A stretch of 64,000 nucleotides of DNA from Ustulina deusta. Taxonomy: Eukaryota > Ascomycota > Sordariomycetes > Xylariales > Xylariaceae. A program made the translations under genes and the position numbers. The notes under the pieces are model-generated. The model was not told where the DNA came from and made no database searches. It worked only from the letters and a program-made list of their open reading frames with translations. Shown here in pieces: positions 59,701 through 64,000 of the stretch. The stretch's first letter is position 1. Each line of letters begins with the position of its first letter. The stretch is taken from NCBI GenBank assembly GCA_023159155.1, contig JAJNNX010000026.1, positions 186,001-250,000 of the forward strand. Direction: 5' to 3'.

Positions 59701-62700
59701 GGCGGCATGCTTGTTGATAACGTCGTCTAACCGAATATATGTCCAACCAAATTTAATAATATCCTTCCTAGCGTCCTGGAGTATGGCATGGTGGTACTTG
59801 ACAAGCATAGCAGATAATTGCAGAACTTCCATTCGCGTATGGTCAATCCCTGGTTGGGCAAGGTCCTCTTGGGGATCTCCGAGATTGACTTTCCAAATCT
59901 TCATATTGATAGACTCTATTATCGACCTATCCATAAGCCTCTGGGGGCGGGGTGGGTTTGAAGGACTCCAGTGCCGCATGACATCCATCGCAATAATAGG
60001 GTTGACAATGTTGCGGAGGAGGAAACACTTAGTCTTCTGATTGACGTTCTTGCCTGCATATATATCGAGACAGCGTATAATAATGGACTTCCAGAATTCA
60101 ATAGAATCACTGCAAATCACATGACTGTAGAGATATGCAGAGACGGCTGGAGTCGCGCGTAGTTCTTCCGCAGTAATGGATTCGATCAAACTAAACAGAG
60201 GGTCGAGGTCTCTGGGTTTCAGTGATAGTGCCTTTGTGAAGATGCCCATCAACTGTTCTGAAGCTTGATTGGCAGGCAAACGAAGGCCTGGGGGGAGATC
60301 ATTCAAGCAAAGATGACGCTCCAGGTCTTTCCCGATCAGTTTCAATATATTGATCATGTCTTTCTGCTCCATCCAGCCTTGTGTGTCATCGAATTGACTC
60401 AACGAGTTGAGGATATTGATTGTGTTGATGGCTGCCACAAATTTACTGTCCCTAGGGCCGTTCCATATTTGATTGCAAACAGACATCAGAGGTTCAAGAC
60501 TAGCAGTGGCATGATCTCGAAGTGGCTTGCTATCAGGATGCGAGAGCACTTGGGCAAGGAACCGGCCATATTTAATATCCTCCAACTTCCCACTTAGGAA
60601 GCCCCAGACTTCAGCAGGATAACGGTTGAGAAACTTGTACAAAGGAGGGCGGAAAGGACTGTGATGGGTGCGTCGTAGCTTATCCTCAAGGTCAAGGCAA
60701 GTGTCAATGAGTCTCTCCTTGAACTGCTCCGCAGCTGGTGGCAACAGATGAAAGATGTTGAAAACTGCCGCAATGACCTTCATCTGATTGTTCTGCTCGA
60801 AAAAAGTGAACGAGATCTGCTGCAGAAAATTGGGGTCTGCGAGCACTTTGATATGCTCTAAGAGTCTAGCTCCGATCTCCACTTTGAAGTATGTTGTCAA
60901 CAAACGTAAAAGCCTTGCCAGGTTGTCCAATCCATGGGTACTCAGTCTTTTCGGGTCTTGTAAATTGGCTAATACAGGGCGGAGACCTTGTTGAAGTAGA
61001 TCCTTTGGCAATTTATTGGTCTGTAACAAAACAGCCTTGATGGCATCGTTAGCAGCTTCGATGGTAGGTTTCGATTCCGAGTAAAGGCATTTAAAAAAGA
61101 CCGATACGACTCTCGTCCGCGTGGGATTATTTTGGCCTTTCTGGAAGTCCTCGAAGCCCATTGCCTTGCTTAGAATCTTTATGCAAGCTACTCGGAGATT
61201 TACAATTGATTCGTGCGTCCGGAACTCGGCGGGCTTACCGGCCAAAGACTCGTCATTAGCATCAGCAAGTGCAAGGGACTCCATCAGTAAGCGATTAAGA
61301 TGGTCGTCAAAAGAGACGAAATTGCTCTTTAGACTCATGTAGTATGCGATAGCGTCAATGTATCCTATTTGAGTTGCAAATGGCAAGGCTCGCAGAGGCT
61401 TCGCGTAGATTGGTGACAATAGACGATCCTTGTGTGGCTCAACCAATTCCCAGATCTCTGCCTTGGCCGCATTGGCAATAATTTCAAGAGAGCTCCGCGC
61501 GGTACCTCGAACATGCTTGTTCATATGCGAAAGCTCGTCATTGAAGAACATACAAATTTGGGCTAGTCGGATATGCCTGGATTGAGGCTGTCCCGGTTGT
61601 ATTGGAGCAGGTAGTGCGTCTTCTTTTTTTACGTTCTTGGTGATCCGCCGTAAGAGAACCTCGAGGGTGATCTGAGCTGAACTACGGGTTTTCTCCGGGA
61701 GGTCCTGTGGCATATCTTTAATGACGTACATGAGAGCTCTAATGAACTCCAAATGCTTAGATACGAGCCAAGTATCCCCAAGTTCGACCTGATCAAGAAG
61801 ATACTTGATACCAAGCGTGCCACCGGCCTTGGTATACCATTCTTCTTCGAAACATGCATGACAAAAGGTTTTGCTGAGATGGGTGAAGAAGCTCAGACGT
61901 CCAACATGGTTTTGACCTCCAAAGATTGTGGCCGCGGAGTCGTAGACTGCTCGTACGGCTCGAAACGCGGCATCTCGGACTTCTGGAAGTTCAGAAGCTA
62001 GCGATTCAACGATGGCATCTGCAAGAACACGAGCATCAATGAAAAGAGGCCCTTCACCAGCTTTGGGGTCGAATGGACTGATGTCTTTCTTAAGATCGAC
62101 TAGGGCGCGACCGATTTCAATGATGGTAAAATGCCGGCAAATGTTCATCAGGAATACATCAGCCTCCTCACGAAATTCAGGGAGTGATTCGGCAAACATA
62201 ATTGCCTTGATGAGCCGTTTCATGATGATATCTTCCTCATTCTTCTTGACAACGGAACGCTCCTTACTTGATGCCTCGAAGGCAGCGAAATCAGCTGCTG
62301 GTGTCTTGGCAAAGAAATCCTGCATCTGAAGACGGACGAGCCGTGGAAGATCTTCAGGTAGGTGGTCGATACCAATACGCAACTTAATCTGGGTTTTGAT
62401 GAGTTGCAGCGCTTGCTTCTTGTAATACCCATCCTGTTTCACGGCGTTCGATTTGGATGATTTCGGCATTTCCATAAGCTTGCGAATTGCGAAATCAATG
62501 CCAAGCCCGGCTGAAAAGGCTCGATCTTTTTTCGACCCGATGAGTCTCATGTCAAAGCTCGATGGATCGTCGGCATATCGCTGATAATTTACCGGAAGGG
62601 TCTCAGTCATGAATTTTCGATTCCGACCTCCTAGCTTACCAAGGATTCTCATTGTTGTGTGGGCATGGAAATGACTATATGGGTGCGGTTTCAAGTGTTC

Positions 62701-64000
62701 AAACAGTGCATTCATCAGCTCTTCAATAACTGGCGCCATGATAGGGTCTAGGTAGTCCGCGGTGAGATTATCAACGCATAATTCAAGAGTACGAAGTCCT
62801 TGGCCAACTAGGTCTGTTCCGGCCCTGAGAGCAACAACAAGAGGTCGCATCAAGAAGCTCAAATGTGGAAGCAGGTTGCTCAGACGGGCGGGAACTGTAA
62901 GGCACAATTCAACATAGAGATCCCGTTCCGTTTGCTTGCGAGCAGCCATGAGCAAATTATTGAGAACATCAAGCAACATCTCAAGCAAAGGCAGGATCTG
63001 CTTATAGAGATGTTCGAATTTTCCGCCCCCAATACTCCTAAATAGGGAACGGAGCAGCAGAAAGTAGTTCATGGGTTCCTCCGCCTTCGTTGACAGATCA
63101 ATCGACTTGGTCACAATATCAACGACGTGAGGAAGGAGTACTTGCTCATTCTGAGTTGCAAAAAGGGTGACCGCCATGAATGCTAGCTTGAAGAGGCGTA
63201 GCAAAATTGAAGATTCCTTAACGTCCGCAGATCCCACTTGATCAATTCTTCCCATAAGAAATTTTAGTAGCATTCCGCAAAAACTTGGGGATGTGGCCTC
63301 ACTAGCGAGGAAAAATTGAGGAATATGCAGGAGCGCCGTATGTTCGAAGATCATCTCATACAAATGAGGGATCTCTTGTTGAAATACCTCGTGGAACGTG
63401 GCAGGGTCAATGCAGTGGAAGACGGTGGCGAAAGTCTCTAGAAGATCCTTTTCTTCCTTGCTAGAAGATACCATGTAGAAATTGGCCATATACTCAACTG
63501 TAGAGGCATACTGGGTCTCTGCAGTCGGCTTCTCAATTTCATAGTATCGGAAAACATAAGCGCCCTCGCGAAGAAGCTTCACGATAACCTTCACTTCCTC
63601 AGCTGTAAAGCCATACGAAACATCTTGCCAATGAGCGGGGGCATTGTGAGAGTCGATATTTATGGATGCATTGCAGGCCTTGAGCTGGTAGAATGTATTT
63701 TTGAGCCCGTTCATCAGGTTTTTAAATAAAAACTTGTTGTCTGCCACAGGATCCGCGTTCCTCTCGCGAGGATTCGAGGTCTTGATTGGCATTGCAGTGA
63801 AAATATCGATCTCATCCCATTCAGGGCGTTCTCCGTCTGCTAGGTACGTTTCAGGTGTTGTGTCAGCTGCTTGTTGAGCATACAGCTTAGAGAGCTTGAC
63901 GGCATTTGGATATTGCCTATTCATGGCAGCGAACTTATCCCCAATGGCATTTAGGATCATCAGGAGATAATGCCGAGCATCGACCTTATTTGGGAGTTTG
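53716..64000 (-). CDS. tra1: Tra1, PIKK-family pseudokinase subunit of SAGA and NuA4 (5' partial)
   Basis: Scaffold that binds transcription activators and recruits the SAGA and NuA4 histone acetyltransferases. The frame is open to the window edge, so the N-terminus (roughly 400 residues, judging from yeast Tra1 at 3744) is missing. Most of the ~3400 visible residues are HEAT/TPR-type helical repeats. A basic stretch [10 protein letters not shown] lies at about 59.2 kb. The FAT region ends near a Gln/Ser/Asn-rich linker (55.37-55.60 kb). The PI3K-like domain follows ([15 protein letters not shown]...[19 protein letters not shown]), without the catalytic HRD/DFG-type residues, as known for Tra1/TRRAP. 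The FATC end is [19 protein letters not shown] 54-nt GT-AG segment at 54403-54456 (GTAAGT...CACTAATT...TTCAG) is a probable intron although it is stop-free and in frame, because removing it joins conserved sequence. The protein is normal otherwise. Confidence 0.97.
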   Translation of the reverse strand, partial: KLPNKVDARHYLLMILNAIGDKFAAMNRQYPNAVKLSKLYAQQAADTTPETYLADGERPEWDEIDIFTAMPIKTSNPRERNADPVADNKFLFKNLMNGLKNTFYQLKACNASINIDSHNAPAHWQDVSYGFTAEEVKVIVKLLREGAYVFRYYEIEKPTAETQYASTVEYMANFYMVSSSKEEKDLLETFATVFHCIDPATFHEVFQQEIPHLYEMIFEHTALLHIPQFFLASEATSPSFCGMLLKFLMGRIDQVGSADVKESSILLRLFKLAFMAVTLFATQNEQVLLPHVVDIVTKSIDLSTKAEEPMNYFLLLRSLFRSIGGGKFEHLYKQILPLLEMLLDVLNNLLMAARKQTERDLYVELCLTVPARLSNLLPHLSFLMRPLVVALRAGTDLVGQGLRTLELCVDNLTADYLDPIMAPVIEELMNALFEHLKPHPYSHFHAHTTMRILGKLGGRNRKFMTETLPVNYQRYADDPSSFDMRLIGSKKDRAFSAGLGIDFAIRKLMEMPKSSKSNAVKQDGYYKKQALQLIKTQIKLRIGIDHLPEDLPRLVRLQMQDFFAKTPAADFAAFEASSKERSVVKKNEEDIIMKRLIKAIMFAESLPEFREEADVFLMNICRHFTIIEIGRALVDLKKDISPFDPKAGEGPLFIDARVLADAIVESLASELPEVRDAAFRAVRAVYDSAATIFGGQNHVGRLSFFTHLSKTFCHACFEEEWYTKAGGTLGIKYLLDQVELGDTWLVSKHLEFIRALMYVIKDMPQDLPEKTRSSAQITLEVLLRRITKNVKKEDALPAPIQPGQPQSRHIRLAQICMFFNDELSHMNKHVRGTARSSLEIIANAAKAEIWELVEPHKDRLLSPIYAKPLRALPFATQIGYIDAIAYYMSLKSNFVSFDDHLNRLLMESLALADANDESLAGKPAEFRTHESIVNLRVACIKILSKAMGFEDFQKGQNNPTRTRVVSVFFKCLYSESKPTIEAANDAIKAVLLQTNKLPKDLLQQGLRPVLANLQDPKRLSTHGLDNLARLLRLLTTYFKVEIGARLLEHIKVLADPNFLQQISFTFFEQNNQMKVIAAVFNIFHLLPPAAEQFKERLIDTCLDLEDKLRRTHHSPFRPPLYKFLNRYPAEVWGFLSGKLEDIKYGRFLAQVLSHPDSKPLRDHATASLEPLMSVCNQIWNGPRDSKFVAAINTINILNSLSQFDDTQGWMEQKDMINILKLIGKDLERHLCLNDLPPGLRLPANQASEQLMGIFTKALSLKPRDLDPLFSLIESITAEELRATPAVSAYLYSHVICSDSIEFWKSIIIRCLDIYAGKNVNQKTKCFLLRNIVNPIIAMDVMRHWSPSNPPRPQRLMDRSIIESINMKIWKVNLGDPQEDLAQPGIDHTRMEVLQLSAMLVKYHHAILQDARKDIIKFGWTYIRLDDVINKHAAYVVIGYFIAHYETPAKIVTQVYYSLLRTNQNEGRALVTQALELMAPVLPKRCNTVPGDRNAVWAMAPRRILAEEGQNAQQMTNIFHFLVRHPDLFYESRDKFALLIITSLRKVSSPQTSSNESKKLALNMMWLIWEWEQKRIGGKPDAPPRAFSESPNSKKRKLDSDSSMSSPPTARQTAPVERAEFQIPQGFRLKMIKYLIEFIAQLNERYKLPSVKPRDLAIPGYIVASQSTELCMKAMSLLYNLLQPHCWGDLDVDLFPAITEVVLASERTAKILNADPSDKDNYDEKFITNIVNTLQVVRIILCSKLDEWILRSMPSIQKVLEKCLKSENPEIQDCLHFADKEFDGGRDIKSIVQRILDAVPEDIPMEDADAEGESEAPTSEIITFLSTLATETMANSQYGAGVNVLWSLGRRKPTIIDQHIPALMKALQTKLARDHVQHWTSVASHQMTANAMRPQEQSSQSGEMTPYELKVQTDLMIRAVEVTAMRMESLADNRRPFLSVLATLVEKSQDNSLCEKILEMVEGWVFRAEGTWPTLKEKTAVLHKMLSFEHRTDTTMLAKFLDLVIRIYEDPKITRTELTVRMEHAFLIGTRAQDVEMRNRFMSIFDKSLSKTATARLSYVITAQNWDTLADSFWLAQANQLLLGAVEMNANIQLHHEDFRTLPASLVFGAYAKDTREPRAMTDDKYETFMANHRRFVSELGEVKLRDVIEPISQLQHVDSNLAHELWAALFPMFWAATVREEKTDIEKGLVVLLSKDYHSRQMDKRPNVVQTLLAGAAKSWPECKIPPHILKFGAKTYDAWYTAMVQLEKSAIKPEIDSTTVRESTLDALVELYSNLKEDDLFYGTWRRRCQFVETNAALSYEQNGMWDKAQKMYEAAQIKARTGVIPFSQGEYMLWEDHWVLCAQKLQQWEILQDFAKHENLQDLLLECAWRNIEMWQTQEHRESLDMLIKGVMDAPTSRRTFFQGFMSLLKFHNKQETAQDFNRVCDEAIQLAIRKWHQLPKRLTAAHIPMLHNFQQLVELHDASVICQSLANTNQNNLDVKSGELKLLLGAWRDRLPNTWDDITDWQDLVTWRQHIFGLINSTYLQLLPPQGQNANGASFAYRGYHETAWIINRFAHVARKHNLAEVCINQLSRIYTLPNIEIQEAFLKLREQARCHYENPDELSSGLDVINNTNLNYFNNQQKAEFYTLKGMFLEKLGQHTDADGAYGTALYYDISKAKAWAEWGYFNDRKFKADPSDTNSARQAVCSYLQAIGSYKSSKARKLIARILWLLSLDDSTGTIAAGFDDHKGETPVWYWITFIPQLLTGLGHKEAPKVHGILLKIAKAYPQSLYFQLRTNREDMLMIKKNQEAKEKARQRAQSAAANRKPSSSPSQTKQENPPTKTEALSRPPTSNGDNNAQPKTEQAEANGPSNNSAAPSSNGEQQVQPAKDGAGQKKPPWELTEEIMSVLKTAFPLLALSMETMVDQIQKYFKCPPDEDAYRLIVALLNDGLAYVSRMPASYAKDVKLPPATETNITRFAETILPAHIKKSFEADFVTVKPTMYEYIHKLRKWRDKFEAKLDLRNPTAYLESYSRHLSEFRYLKFDDVEVPGQYLQHKDKNQDFIRIDRFLPNVDLVRAIGGSHRRLKIRGHDGSIHPFAIQHPAARHCRREERILQLFRHLNQTLAKKKESRRRDLQFTVPLMIPLAPHIRIVQEDTSYITLQGVYEDHCRRNGMQKDEPVMFTMEKLRGLIEAKGTVSLPQNPFPRSLINYFLQKPPDQTTTARLEVFTAIQEKWVPHTVALEYFQSIFPEYSDFWLFRRRFSYQLSALTFMTYILYMTIRYPSKMNIARGSGKIWGSELMSCMAVGKPFFHNPEPVPFRLSPNLQTLVGPLATEGIFSCSIMAIARCLTEPEFELEHALTLLVRDEVIFWFTSSHRAIHLNETQLRETVQTNCDMVVKRALSLAQPPVGSLPANQTVIDLIARAVNPMNLAQCDALWMPYL

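Overview
The window comes from a filamentous ascomycete (Pezizomycotina, most like a Sordariomycete). The genes have short GT-AG introns (54 to about 160 nt). The proteins are fungal/eukaryotic: ribosomal protein eS1, a Rab GTPase, Tra1 and a single ValRS gene serving two compartments. The middle 30 kb is extremely AT- and TpA-rich with coding relics full of TAG/TAA, the usual result of repeat-induced point mutation (RIP).

Left arm (1-18.6 kb), ordinary gene space: a small hypothetical protein (1068-1538); eS1 (2490-3606, 5 exons); a Rab18-like GTPase (5012-6369, 7 exons, one of 12 nt); an ABHD11/IMO32-type mitochondrial alpha/beta hydrolase (6667-8107, minus); a beta-hydroxyacid dehydrogenase (8722-9860, minus); a ~570-bp MITE with a TA duplication (9991-10564); an ankyrin-like protein (11306-12646); a decayed pseudogene of a large fungal protein (about 13.0-16.6 kb, minus); and a dihydropyrimidinase/hydantoinase (16838-18481).

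Middle (18672-49046): one compound insertion into a 7-bp target (TCCAAGG on both sides), resolvable by target-site duplications into at least five nested levels. Level 1 is an inverted pair of ~446-bp terminal-inverted-repeat elements. Inside the second of these lies LTR element A (19149-48687, TSD ACTTT). Inside A are a solo LTR of family B (20251-20555) and a Ty1/copia-like element B (25331-47251). Inside B are a Ty3/gypsy element C (28032-42343, TSD TTTAG) and a solo LTR of family E (43581-43856). Inside C are a second, inverted solo LTR-E (30446-30721), a 358-bp TIR element (34968-35325) and a second gypsy element D (35750-41882, TSD GTATT), which split the right LTR of C. After subtracting inserts, A, B, C and D are about 7.3, 7.3, 7.5 and 6.1 kb. 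RIP-worn integrase, RNase H, reverse transcriptase and zinc-knuckle relics can be read, all on the minus strand. No host gene is visible in this block.

Right arm (49.0-64 kb): valyl-tRNA synthetase (49898-53142) with two start codons suited to mitochondrial and cytosolic forms, convergent with TRA1 (53716 to the window edge, minus), the giant PIKK-like pseudokinase of SAGA and NuA4, whose N-terminus lies outside the window.

The host genes are unrelated housekeeping or metabolic genes, not a cluster. The novelty lies in the nested insertion, the uneven RIP pattern, the two short inverted-repeat elements and the decayed gene at 13-16.6 kb.
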